Assembly: GCF_017873815.1 (NCBI RefSeq)
Contig: NZ_JAGGKQ010000002.1
Coordinates: 167,616-231,615, forward strand
Source of the DNA: Halorubrum alkaliphilum
Lineage (GTDB): Archaea > Halobacteriota > Halobacteria > Halobacteriales > Haloferacaceae
Reading direction: 5' to 3'
Length of the DNA: 64,000 nucleotides
Shown: piece by piece, positions 18,051 through 26,105 of the stretch
Layout: each line of letters opens with the position of its first letter
Numbering within the stretch: the first letter of the stretch is position 1
Translations under genes and position numbers: made by a program
Notes under the pieces: model-generated
Databases searched by the model: none
Told to the model about the DNA's origin: nothing
What the model saw: the letters and a program-made list of their open reading frames with translations, nothing else

Positions 18051-18425
18051 TTAAAACAGCGGGAACCCGCCGGCCCACGCGTTCGCGGTCCGGACTCCCT
18101 GGACGATCAACAGGGCGCTTGCCGCGATCAGCGTCCACTTGATGACGGTTCGTTTGGTGCCGCTCAGTCCTTGATTCACCAACGCGTTGTACACGCCGTT
18201 GACGCCGTGGAACGTCGCCGTGAAGAGGAACAACACCATCAGCGAGTAGTAGCTCAGCGTCTCCATTCGGGCGGAGCTCGCGAGGAACGACACCTCGTCG
18301 GCGTGATTGACGAAGTGTAACAGGAAGAAGTGGAACGCGAGCACGACGAGCAGGAACACGGCCGTGACTCGCTGAAGGAACCACATCGTGCCGCCCTGCT
18401 GGAAGGAGGAGTAGCGCTCCGCCAT
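18051..18425 (-). CDS. sdhD: Succinate dehydrogenase membrane anchor subunit D
   Basis: This 124-residue protein has three predicted membrane helices (about residues 18-38, 55-76 and 98-116). Histidines in the first and second helices (FHFFLLHFVNH and FHGVNGVYN) are candidate heme or quinone ligands. It is separated from sdhC by one base and from sdhB by four, so translation is coupled. Confidence 0.9.
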   Translation of the reverse strand: MAERYSSFQQGGTMWFLQRVTAVFLLVVLAFHFFLLHFVNHADEVSFLASSARMETLSYYSLMVLFLFTATFHGVNGVYNALVNQGLSGTKRTVIKWTLIAASALLIVQGVRTANAWAGGFPLF

Positions 18426-18426
18426 C

Positions 18427-18852
18427 TCAGAAGGCCCCCGCGATGAACGTCGGCACCGACGCGACCGTGATGGCCCCCGTCAGGATCAACGACGCATAGA
18501 AGCTCTTGTCCTGTGACTCCAGTCCGATCCCCAGATCGACCAGCAACAGGCGAGTCCCGTTGAGCATGTGGAAGACGGCCACTGCCAGCAGCCCGACCTC
18601 GAGGACGCGCACGAGGAGGAGTTCCTCGAGCGTGACGATCGTTTGCGTGTAGATGTCGGCTTCCGCAGCCAACACCGCCTGCTCGGCACCTGCGGCCGGA
18701 ATGGCGGTACTCAACACGGCGATGTGGGTGAACAGATAGCCGATAAGCACCCACCCGGTGAACTTGTGGAAGATCCAGGCCCACATCCCCGCCTCGAACT
18801 CCCGCCAACGGCTGAAGTCCTCGATGAGGCCCCGATTGTACGACTGACTCAT
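18427..18852 (-). CDS. sdhC: Succinate dehydrogenase cytochrome b556 subunit C
   Basis: This is the first gene of the operon and encodes a 141-residue membrane protein. The conserved [17 protein letters not shown] segment gives the first helix with a likely heme histidine, and [17 protein letters not shown] gives the next conserved histidine-containing segment. The ATG at 18852 is preferred over an upstream frame extension because it starts the typical MSQSYNRG N terminus. A TATA-like ACTATACG on the minus strand lies about 28 bases upstream. Confidence 0.92.
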   Translation of the reverse strand: MSQSYNRGLIEDFSRWREFEAGMWAWIFHKFTGWVLIGYLFTHIAVLSTAIPAAGAEQAVLAAEADIYTQTIVTLEELLLVRVLEVGLLAVAVFHMLNGTRLLLVDLGIGLESQDKSFYASLILTGAITVASVPTFIAGAF

Positions 18853-18993
18853 ACGAATGGCTCCGTACTGGGGTCGTATAGTAGTTACTACCACGGCCGC
18901 TCGGCCCGGCTCCGATCCGCGGGCCTCAGGCGACGTGGCGGACCGCCCGCGAATCGTGTCACGTCCTGTCCCACGAGGGTCGCTCGCGGAAGC

Positions 18994-19001
18994 CTTTTAT
19001 G
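18994..19001 (+). promoter_or_regulatory. TATA box of cspA
   Basis: The sequence CTTTTATG lies about 29 bases before the cspA ATG. Confidence 0.65.
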
Positions 19002-19026
19002 CGGTCCGCCCACCTGTTCAGGTGCA

Positions 19027-19221
19027 ATGGCGAAAGGCGAAGTTGACTTCTTCAACGACACTGGCGGCTACGGATTCATCGAGACTGACGACGCGGACGA
19101 GGACGTGTTCTTCCACATGGAGGACGTCGGCGGCCCGGACCTGGAAGAGGGTCAGGAAGTCGAGTTCGACATCGAAGAGGCGGACAAGGGTCCGCGCGCA
19201 ACGAACGTTACCCGTCTGTAA
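19027..19221 (+). CDS. cspA: Cold-shock domain protein
   Basis: The product is a 64-residue single cold-shock domain, an OB-fold nucleic-acid chaperone. The RNP1-like motif GGYGFIET and RNP2-like DVFFHMEDV are both present. The surface is very acidic, as expected in a haloarchaeon. The gene is monocistronic, divergent from sdhC, and followed by a short non-coding gap before the TetR gene. Confidence 0.95.
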   Translation: MAKGEVDFFNDTGGYGFIETDDADEDVFFHMEDVGGPDLEEGQEVEFDIEEADKGPRATNVTRL

Positions 19222-19351
19222 CCGCTTCAGACGTTCCACAGGTGTATCGGCTTTCCGACTGCTTCCATCCTTACGAGCGGCATCGCTGACCTATTTCGGC
19301 TCAACGTGAGCCAGACGTGTTCTCCGACCAATAGGGATTTATCCATGGCTG

Positions 19352-19365
19352 ACTGACCGGTCAGT
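19352..19365. promoter_or_regulatory. Palindromic operator at the TetR gene start
   Basis: ACTGACCGGTCAGT is a perfect 14-base palindrome that ends two bases before the ATG at 19368. It lies where a leaderless transcript would begin (TATA-like GATTTATC at 19336-19343). This position fits autorepression of the TetR-MFS pair. Confidence 0.7.
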
Positions 19366-19367
19366 TA

Positions 19368-20039
19368 ATGAGTGATCAGCCGAGCGCGGCCGATGAGATC
19401 ATGGACGGGGTCTATCACGCGCTCCGCGCTCACGGCTACGCCGATCTGACGATGCAGGACATCGCCGACGAGTGCTCGAAGAGCAAGTCGCTGTTACACT
19501 ACCACTACGATACGAAGGAGGACTTGCTCGTCGCCTTTCTCGAACACATTATCACCGACTCCGCGGAGCGGATCGAGGCGCACGCCGACGACCCCGCGAC
19601 GGATCGGCTCGTGGCCTTTATTGGATGGTTCGTCTTCGATGCCGACGCGGTCGACCGCGAGGCGTTCCACATCGCCCTCCTCGAACTCCGGACGCAGGGA
19701 CCGTTTAACGACCGTATCCGCGAGCAGTTGGACCGAAGCGATCGGGTCCTCCGTGGGACGGTCGCGGGGATCCTCGAATCCGGCATCGAAGAGGGCGTCT
19801 TTCGCGAGGTCGACGTCGAGGAGACGGCCGCCCTCCTCGTCGCGACGTTGGACGGTGCCCGGACCCGTCAGATCACCCTCAGCGGAACGGCCGACGACGG
19901 CGTCGACCCGACCTACACACGACGAGTCGCGGAGGCGTCGCTTACACGCGTTATCGACCCGATCCTCGCCGAGGGCGTGGAGCTCCCGCCGCTCGCCGAC
20001 GGGATCGGCGAGTTGACCCGCGAGACGGGGGAGGAATGA
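19368..20039 (+). CDS. TetR/AcrR family transcriptional regulator
   Basis: This 223-residue repressor has an N-terminal TetR helix-turn-helix (LTMQDIADECSKSKSLLHYHY, about residues 27-48) and a helical C-terminal ligand domain. It is followed after 77 bases by an MFS transporter gene on the same strand, a classic efflux repressor and pump arrangement. The palindrome right before the start codon is its likely binding site. The inducer is unknown. Confidence 0.9.
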   Translation: MSDQPSAADEIMDGVYHALRAHGYADLTMQDIADECSKSKSLLHYHYDTKEDLLVAFLEHIITDSAERIEAHADDPATDRLVAFIGWFVFDADAVDREAFHIALLELRTQGPFNDRIREQLDRSDRVLRGTVAGILESGIEEGVFREVDVEETAALLVATLDGARTRQITLSGTADDGVDPTYTRRVAEASLTRVIDPILAEGVELPPLADGIGELTRETGEE

Positions 20040-20116
20040 GCGGGTCCCCGCACCGGCGGACGAACTCGATCCCACCGGGTCGGTGCGCGCGCCCACGATG
20101 AGGGGGTGCCGCTGAG

Positions 20117-21490
20117 ATGGGGTGGCTCGGGTTCGATCGGCCGCCGACCGTCATTCTGGCGGTCATCGCGAGCACGTTCTTCGTCGGGTTCGGCGGCGGC
20201 GTCGTCTTCCCGATCCTCCCGAACCTCGGGGCGGTGTTGGGTATCTCGGCGTTCATGGTCGGCGTCATTCTCTCCGCGAACCGGTGGGTTCGACTCGTGG
20301 CGAACGCGCCCGCGGGAGCATTCGTCGACCGCTACGGGGCCCGAAAGCCGTTCGTTTACGGGCTTCTCATAGAGGGGATCGCCACCTTCGGGTACGTGAT
20401 CGCGCTCGTTATGCCGCCCGTGGAGTCGCTCCGATGGGTCGCCGAGGCGCTGCCCGCGTTCTCGATCGGCTCGGTGACCGTCGGGGTCGAAGGGTGGCTC
20501 CTTCCGATCGGATTCCTCGTCGCGCCCGAGACGTGGTTCGTCCTCGCGCGCGTCCTCTGGGGGCTCGGCTCGGCGGCGGTGTTCGCCACGGCCTACACCA
20601 TCGCCGCGGACGTCTCCGACAGCGGCGACAGGGGGACGAACATGGGCGTCGTCCGTGGCGGGATCACGATGGGCTTTCCCGCCGGATTGGTGCTTGGGGG
20701 GATCGTCTCCTCGCTTGCGGGCAACGCCGCGGCGTTCATCGTTGCGGCCGGATTCGCGCTGTTCGCGAGCCTCGTCGCCTACCGGCTCGTTCCCGAGACG
20801 CACGTGACGACCGCCGAGGAGAAGTCCTCGGTCAAGCCGTGGGACGTGGACACGTCGGTGCCGGCGGTGACGGTGGGGCTCGTCAACTTCGGGCTGATGT
20901 TCGCGTACATCGGCGCGCTGTTCGCCACGCTCGTGTTGTTCCTCGGCGCGAACGACATCTCGCTGTTCGGGCTCGACGAACAGGGTACCTCCGGCGTGTT
21001 TATGGCCGGAACCGTGATCTCTGCTTCCGTGTTCATGCTGGCCGGCGGACGAATCTCCGACACGCGCGAGTCCCGGACGCCGATCCTGATCACGTTTCTC
21101 GTCGTCTCGTTTTTCGGGTTCCTCCTGCTCGCACGGGCGGGGTCGACGCTCGATCTAGCGCTCGCGTGCGTCTTCATCGGCGCGGGACAGGGCGGAACCA
21201 GCGGTCCGATGATGGCGCTTTTAGCCGATCTCACTCCGGACGATCGGATGGGACGGGCATCAGGGACGAACAACGTGCTCGGCGACGTCGGCGGCGGGCT
21301 CGGACCGATGGTCTCGCTTCCGCTGATCGAGACGATCGGGTTCGCGCCAATATACGCGGCGTGTGCGGCGATCCCGCTGATCGCCGGCGGGATCCTCCTG
21401 ATCGGCGTGCGCCGCGAGACGGGGTCGTTCATGCCCGGGCGCGTCGAGAGCGACGTCGCGGCCGCCGAGCCGCCGACCCCGGACGCGTGA
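20117..21490 (+). CDS. MFS transporter, probable efflux pump
   Basis: This 457-residue protein has about 12 predicted membrane helices. The MFS loop motif between helices 2 and 3 appears as GAFVDRYGARKPFVYG, and a related one in the second half as GGRISDTRESRTPIL. A glycine-rich segment GAGQGGTSGPMMALLADL lies near residue 355. Given the TetR gene before it, drug or metabolite export controlled by that repressor is likely. The substrate is not readable from sequence. Confidence 0.9.
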   Translation: MGWLGFDRPPTVILAVIASTFFVGFGGGVVFPILPNLGAVLGISAFMVGVILSANRWVRLVANAPAGAFVDRYGARKPFVYGLLIEGIATFGYVIALVMPPVESLRWVAEALPAFSIGSVTVGVEGWLLPIGFLVAPETWFVLARVLWGLGSAAVFATAYTIAADVSDSGDRGTNMGVVRGGITMGFPAGLVLGGIVSSLAGNAAAFIVAAGFALFASLVAYRLVPETHVTTAEEKSSVKPWDVDTSVPAVTVGLVNFGLMFAYIGALFATLVLFLGANDISLFGLDEQGTSGVFMAGTVISASVFMLAGGRISDTRESRTPILITFLVVSFFGFLLLARAGSTLDLALACVFIGAGQGGTSGPMMALLADLTPDDRMGRASGTNNVLGDVGGGLGPMVSLPLIETIGFAPIYAACAAIPLIAGGILLIGVRRETGSFMPGRVESDVAAAEPPTPDA

Positions 21491-21577
21491 GTCGGTCACG
21501 GACCGGCGTGTGCGAACCGCTCGCGCCCCGTGGACGAAAAAACAACCGTTAAAAGTCGCGGCCGGGTTCCTATGGAC

Positions 21578-22054
21578 ATGGCTGGAACCATCGAAGCGCT
21601 CGTCCCCGGCGGGCAGGCCAACCCCGGTCCGCCGCTCGGCCCGGAGCTCGGCCCGACGCCGGTGGACGTACAGGATGTCGTGACCCGGATCAACGAGGAG
21701 ACCGCCGCCTTCGACGGGATGGAAGTCCCCGTCACCGTCGAGTACGACGACGACGGCTCCTTCACGATCGAGGTCGGCGTCCCGCCGACGGCGGAACTGA
21801 TCAAGGACGAGGCCGGCTTCGAGACCGGCTCCGGCGAGCCCCAGTCGGACTTCGTCGCCGACATGTCCATCGAACAGGTGAAGACGGTCGCCGAGCAGAA
21901 GTCGAGCGACCTGCTCTCGTACGACACGAAGAACGCCGCCAAGGAGGTCGGCGGCACCTGCGCCTCCCTCGGCGTCACCATCGAGGGCGAGGACGCCCGG
22001 ACGTTCGACGACCGCGTCGACGCCGGCGACTACGACGACGTTCTCGAAGCGTAA
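21578..22054 (+). CDS. rpl11: Large ribosomal subunit protein L11
   Basis: L11 binds 23S rRNA at the GTPase centre. The 158-residue protein starts MAGTIEALVPGGQANPGPP, the typical proline-rich N-terminal domain, and has the rRNA-binding C-terminal domain with VKTVAEQKSSDLLSYD and KEVGGTCASLGV. The ATG at 21578 is the conserved start and follows a TATA-like TTAAAAGT at 21549-21556. It is not beside rpl1 or rpl10, so it is a separate unit. Confidence 0.96.
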   Translation: MAGTIEALVPGGQANPGPPLGPELGPTPVDVQDVVTRINEETAAFDGMEVPVTVEYDDDGSFTIEVGVPPTAELIKDEAGFETGSGEPQSDFVADMSIEQVKTVAEQKSSDLLSYDTKNAAKEVGGTCASLGVTIEGEDARTFDDRVDAGDYDDVLEA

Positions 22055-22149
22055 CACGACGAGACGGCCTACGGAGCGGACTGGCCGCTTCCGGACCGTT
22101 CCTCGACACACTCGCGGCGTTTTTACACGACACGCACGGAAGAGCGGAT

Positions 22150-22440
22150 ATGTCCGATCTACATCCGATCGCCAAACGGATCCACAACGTTCAGCCGCGA
22201 CCGGTCCGACTCGAACTCGACTCGGGTGACGCCGGCGTCTTCGAGTTCTCCTCGACCGAGTTCTTCCAACGCGAGTTCCGTGGGGAGGGGGTCCGCGTCG
22301 ACGACGACCCCGACGCCGCGTTCCGGCTGATAACCTCCGACGACTACGAGCGGGTGCTGCTCGGTCGGTCCGGTCCGGACGAGGAGGGCTGGTCGATGCT
22401 CGGGCACGTCGTCGCCGCTGAGGCAGCGAACGAGGAGTAG
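22150..22440 (+). CDS. Conserved haloarchaeal hypothetical protein
   Basis: This 96-residue acidic soluble protein starts MSDLHPIAKRIHNVQPRPVR. A TATA-like GTTTTTAC lies about 28 bases upstream, supporting a real leaderless gene. It is convergent with the universal stress protein gene with only 7 bases between stops. I recognise no domain. Confidence 0.75.
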   Translation: MSDLHPIAKRIHNVQPRPVRLELDSGDAGVFEFSSTEFFQREFRGEGVRVDDDPDAAFRLITSDDYERVLLGRSGPDEEGWSMLGHVVAAEAANEE

Positions 22441-22447
22441 CCCGGAA

Positions 22448-22882
22448 TCACCGAACGACGGTCACCGGGACCTCGGCACGCCGGACGACGCCCTCGGCGA
22501 CACTCCCGAGAAGTACCCGCGAGAGGCCGGTTCGGCCACGACTCGCGAGCACGACGTGGTCGAACCCCTCCGCGTCGTCCGCCTCCCCGTTGGCGACTTC
22601 GAGGATGGTCGCCGTGGGGCGTCCGACCGCGGTCCGGGTCTCGATCGGGCGGTCGACTCGGCCGGCGGCCTCCGAGAGGATCCGCTCCCCGCGCCGAGTC
22701 GCGTTCTCGTACCACTGGTCTATCGCTCCCGGAAAGCCGCCCTCCGCGCCAGTCGTCGAGTCCGCCGGGTTGATCACGTAGAGGGCCGTCATCGCCGCGT
22801 CGGGCCACTCCTCGGCCGCGAACTCCAGTGCCTCCGCCGCCGCGTCTGAGCCGTCGACCGCCACGAGGATCCGTTTGGTCAT
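22448..22882 (-). CDS. Universal stress protein (UspA family)
   Basis: This 144-residue single Usp domain starts MTKRILVAVDGSDAAAEAL and ends with the ATP-binding pattern ASRGRTGLSRVLLGSVAEGV, so it is probably an ATP-binding Usp. The ATG at 22882 is chosen because a TATA-like ACTTTTGGG lies about 26 bases upstream. A 33-bp direct duplication upstream doubles that element and adds in-frame GTG codons that could extend the protein by 11 or more residues. Confidence 0.9.
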   Translation of the reverse strand: MTKRILVAVDGSDAAAEALEFAAEEWPDAAMTALYVINPADSTTGAEGGFPGAIDQWYENATRRGERILSEAAGRVDRPIETRTAVGRPTATILEVANGEADDAEGFDHVVLASRGRTGLSRVLLGSVAEGVVRRAEVPVTVVR

Positions 22883-22894
22883 GGCCGCCGGTTC

Positions 22895-22960
22895 TCCGGG
22901 GCGTCCCAAAAGTCCGTCGTCGGTCACTCCGGGGCGTCCCAAAAGTCCGTCGTCGGTCAC
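22895..22960 (-). repeat. 33-bp perfect tandem duplication in the usp promoter
   Basis: Two identical 33-base copies (22895-22927 and 22928-22960) lie between usp and the HerA-type gene. Each holds a TATA-like ACTTTTGGG and, on the minus strand, an in-frame GTGACCGACGAC. The length is a multiple of three, so the reading frame into usp stays open. Confidence 0.9.
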
Positions 22961-22975
22961 TCCGGGCTCCCGTCG

Positions 22976-24877
22976 TCAGTCCCCGTGTCGCGTCACGCAG
23001 GTCGGTAGCCCGATCAACTCGACCGGCTCGGAGTTGTCCGGCGAGTAGACGACCATTTGTCCCTTCTCCATGTATGGCACCTTGCCGGCGAGGTTCGACG
23101 GGATGTTCACGCTCTTGATCGCGTCCTCGTCGCCGAGGTTCAAGACGACCTTCGTGTTCACCTGTTTGAACACCGACTCGGCGACGTCTTGCGGGTCCTG
23201 CGTGATCAGAAAGAGGCCCAGTCGCTCCTTGCGGCCCTGTTTGGCCGCCTCGGTGAACGTGTCGACGACCTTTCGCGCCTGGACGTTGTCGGCGTCGGCG
23301 AGGAAGTTGTGCGCCTCGTCCATCCCGATCAGAAGCGGCGTCTCCTTGACCCGGTCGCTTCGGGGGTCGTTCGAGAGCTTGTCCCCGACGAGCATCGTCG
23401 ACACCGCGAGCACGACGATCTCCTTCTGTCTGGACGAGGGGAGGTGATAGGTGGGGACCACCGAGAGCCCGCCCGGCCGGACGAGCGTGTGGTCCAACTC
23501 GGTGATCGGCGTCGCGTCGCCGTCGAACACGCCGCCGGGAACGCCGCGAACCCGACGCTTAACGGCGTCGAACGTCGCCTCGTGGACTCGTCCCGACTCG
23601 TCCAGCTCCTCTTTGAGCGCCGGATCGTCGAGATACGAGAGGAACTGTCGGTACGTTCCGGAGCTCCCGTAGTCGCCGAAGAACCGGTTGAGGAGGGTTA
23701 AAAGTCCGGAGTACTGGTTGTCGTTCAGCCCCGACCCGGCGATGAGCCACGGCATGTCGTACTCGTTGACCATCGAGAAGGGGATGGTGAACTCCATCCG
23801 CTCGGCGCGGTGGCCCTCGCCGGGATAGGTCGCGCCGTCCGATTCCGGAACCAGAGCGACCGTGTCGTCGTGGCCGCCGTGGGCGATCCCCTCCCGGTCC
23901 AGCTTCCGGGCGAACCCGTCGTCCATCTCGGGGTTGTCGTCGTGCATCTGGGCGTACTCGTCTTGCGGATCGAACTGGACGACCGCCATGCGGGCCTCCC
24001 GCCCGTCGTCCATTGGGTAGGTCCGGTCAGCGTCGAGGTACTGTCGAAGGACGTTCTTCGAGGCGTGGGTCTTCCCGGAGCCGGTCCCGCCAGCGACGAG
24101 GGTGTGTCGGAACGCGAGCGGGTCGCCGTCGCCGTAGTCGTCCTTGATCCGATAGTCGACGGTCGGCGGCGTCGCGGCGGTCCGAACCGTCTCGCCACCG
24201 ACCGAGAGATGGCCGAGAAAGACGCCCTCCTCGGGTATCTTGAGGCCGGTCTTGATCTCCGCGTCGTCCGCGGCCTCCTCGACGACCGCGCCCGGCTTCG
24301 GCACGCGGTCGGTCATCCGGCGGCTCATCCCATCGGCGTCGTCGTAGACGACGGACATCGGATCCAACTCGGCCATGAACTTGTAGTCGCGCTCGGTGAA
24401 GTCGTCCCGGCGCATCTGCCGGCGGGCGTGGATCTCGGTCGCGTCGTCCGACTGGAACTCTTGGGCGTACTCTAACGCCGTGATCCGACAGAACAGTCGC
24501 TCGCCGTCGGGATACGGCACGACGAGATACTTGCCGATCCTGACGGCCTCGCGGTTGCCCGTCGTGACGAACGCCTTGACGGCCGTCTCATCGGCCTCCT
24601 CCGCGACGCGAAGCCCCTGTGAGACGGAGACGACGCCCAGCCCCGCGTCCTCGCCCGCGGGCTCGACGTCGTAGGCGGCGAACTCGTCCGCGTCGCGGTC
24701 GCTGTTGCTGTTACGGTCGCCGTCGCGGTCCGCAGTGGAGTCGTCGCCGTCGCTCTCGACGACGGACCCGCCGTCCGCGGATCCGTCGATCGCCCCCGCG
24801 TCGCCGGTCGCCCCCGTGTCGCCGGCCGCCTCCGCGTCGTCGTCGCCAGTGAACTCCGTGAAGTCCTCCAAGGTCAT
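22976..24877 (-). CDS. HerA-type ATPase (DUF87), DNA translocase-like
   Basis: This 633-residue protein has a variable acidic N terminus (about 70 residues, Asp/Gly/Ala-rich), a HAS-barrel-like region, then Walker A GGTGSGKTH near residue 254 and Walker B LLIGMDEAHNFLAD near residue 525. The order matches HerA/FtsK-type hexameric ATPases, which in archaea act in DNA end processing with NurA or in other DNA movements. No NurA gene is adjacent. The ATG at 24877 is preferred to an upstream GTG at 24919. Confidence 0.85.
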   Translation of the reverse strand: MTLEDFTEFTGDDDAEAAGDTGATGDAGAIDGSADGGSVVESDGDDSTADRDGDRNSNSDRDADEFAAYDVEPAGEDAGLGVVSVSQGLRVAEEADETAVKAFVTTGNREAVRIGKYLVVPYPDGERLFCRITALEYAQEFQSDDATEIHARRQMRRDDFTERDYKFMAELDPMSVVYDDADGMSRRMTDRVPKPGAVVEEAADDAEIKTGLKIPEEGVFLGHLSVGGETVRTAATPPTVDYRIKDDYGDGDPLAFRHTLVAGGTGSGKTHASKNVLRQYLDADRTYPMDDGREARMAVVQFDPQDEYAQMHDDNPEMDDGFARKLDREGIAHGGHDDTVALVPESDGATYPGEGHRAERMEFTIPFSMVNEYDMPWLIAGSGLNDNQYSGLLTLLNRFFGDYGSSGTYRQFLSYLDDPALKEELDESGRVHEATFDAVKRRVRGVPGGVFDGDATPITELDHTLVRPGGLSVVPTYHLPSSRQKEIVVLAVSTMLVGDKLSNDPRSDRVKETPLLIGMDEAHNFLADADNVQARKVVDTFTEAAKQGRKERLGLFLITQDPQDVAESVFKQVNTKVVLNLGDEDAIKSVNIPSNLAGKVPYMEKGQMVVYSPDNSEPVELIGLPTCVTRHGD

Positions 24878-25008
24878 GTTCGAGCCACCGGGCCCCACGC
24901 CGAAATCGTTTTCCCACACCCGTAGCCGACACTATCCCCGGCGTGAACGCCGGGAAGGACGTCATCGTCCCACGGTCGCCTTTTCAGTGTCCGACCCGTA
25001 TCGGTCAT

Positions 25009-25344
25009 ATGATACTCGTTCGCGGCAGCGGCGGCGGGACCGACCTCACCGGAACGGTGTTCGAGCGCGGGGAGGAGCCGCCGGTTTATAAGGGCGCGCC
25101 GAACGAGGACGCGCCGTACGTCTGGGTGTGCGACTCCTTTTATCAGGTCGAGAGCGGTGGGTCGGCGCTCGTCGTCGACGGAGAGGAGATCCGCGTCGCC
25201 TTCGAGGAACCGTCGCCGCGCGGGTTCGACACCCGAGACGGGGCAGTCGAGGCGGCCAAGGAGCACGTCCGGACCCAGTTCGCACGGATCGGCGTCGACC
25301 CGGACTCCGTCGAGATCGAGGTCACGAAGGCGGACCCGGCCTAA
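25009..25344 (+). CDS. Conserved haloarchaeal hypothetical protein
   Basis: This 111-residue protein starts MILVRGSGGGTDLTGTVFERGE. It contains alternating beta-type segments and an amphipathic helix (AVEAAKEHVRTQFARIG), and no membrane segment. It is divergent from the HerA-type gene with about 130 bases between starts. No family is recognised. Repeat copy B begins right after it. Confidence 0.75.
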   Translation: MILVRGSGGGTDLTGTVFERGEEPPVYKGAPNEDAPYVWVCDSFYQVESGGSALVVDGEEIRVAFEEPSPRGFDTRDGAVEAAKEHVRTQFARIGVDPDSVEIEVTKADPA

Positions 25345-25383
25345 TAAGCTATCGCCGTTCTTGAGAAATGGTCGTTAGTGAGT

Positions 25384-25915
25384 ATATAAATAGTCGAGCG
25401 CGGACTGGCGGTAATCACCGCCAAGTTCCCAGCTGCTTATTTATAAACGGTTGACCGCGGATCGACGGTGAAGACCTCCAAAGCCCCAGCCGTGCGGGCG
25501 GCGTACGCTCGCTGTCGTCCGAAAATCGAAGACTTCCGGCGATGTCGTCAGAACGCGGCGCGTTCTGACTGCTAGCCGGAAGTCAAAGACTTCCGGCGAT
25601 GGCGAGAGAGCTCCGCTCTCTCGAACCACGCTCCTCACTCGGTCGCAGGCTCCCTCGTTGCGGTGTCGCCGGCGGCTCCGCCGCCGGCTGCCCGTGGCAC
25701 TCCGCGCCTCGGGCAGCCGGACGTAGTCCGGCGACTGCCCCTTTGAGTCCCACCCACACAGCAACCGCACCTCAGGCCTCCCCAGCCTCGTCAGGGGCGG
25801 TCGCCGAGCGGTTCCGGCGACCGCCCCTGACTCCAGCGAGAATCGAAGATTCTCTGGCAGCCGGCGCGGAGCGCCGGCGACCTCGCGCGCGTTTCTCGCG
25901 CGCGCCACCGCGGAC
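25384..25915 (+). repeat. Repeat copy B: two TATA units plus an extended hairpin array
   Basis: TATAAA boxes at 25385 and 25442 are exactly 57 bases apart, as in copy A. The second unit ends in CCAAAGCCCCAGCC and runs into the constant GTGCGGGCGGCGTACGCTCG. Between 25515 and 25734 lies a variable segment holding six inverted repeats with arms 25547-25556/25560-25569, 25575-25584/25588-25597, 25603-25611/25615-25623, 25668-25676/25680-25688, 25686-25694/25710-25718 and 25716-25722/25726-25732. All but the fifth have three-base loops. Constant sequence resumes at 25735, with stems 25792-25829, 25838-25854 and 25860-25878. No plausible gene is present in 25345-26105. Confidence 0.88.
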
Positions 25916-26079
25916 TGGTGGGGTATCGTGAGCCCTCGTTCCCGACTACCAACTGCGTCCGGCACCGTTCGCTTATACTGGGCCGTCTCCCCTTCTGCGT
26001 ATAAACACCCGATCGTGGCGTGTCGACCGCGACGTGACCGGATCGGGATCGACGGCACGCTTCCGGTTTCCACAACCCC

Positions 26080-26088
26080 TTTTATTTT
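26080..26088 (+). promoter_or_regulatory. TATA box of the M28 peptidase gene
   Basis: TTTTATTTT lies about 22 bases before the ATG at 26106. Confidence 0.6.
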
Positions 26089-26105
26089 CGCCTCAAGGCT
26101 CGGGT

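Noticed and set aside
18880..18892. AGTAGTTACTACC in the sdh promoter, also at 37253-37265
   Set aside because: A single pair of 13-mers is expected by chance in 64 kb, and the second copy lies between convergent genes.
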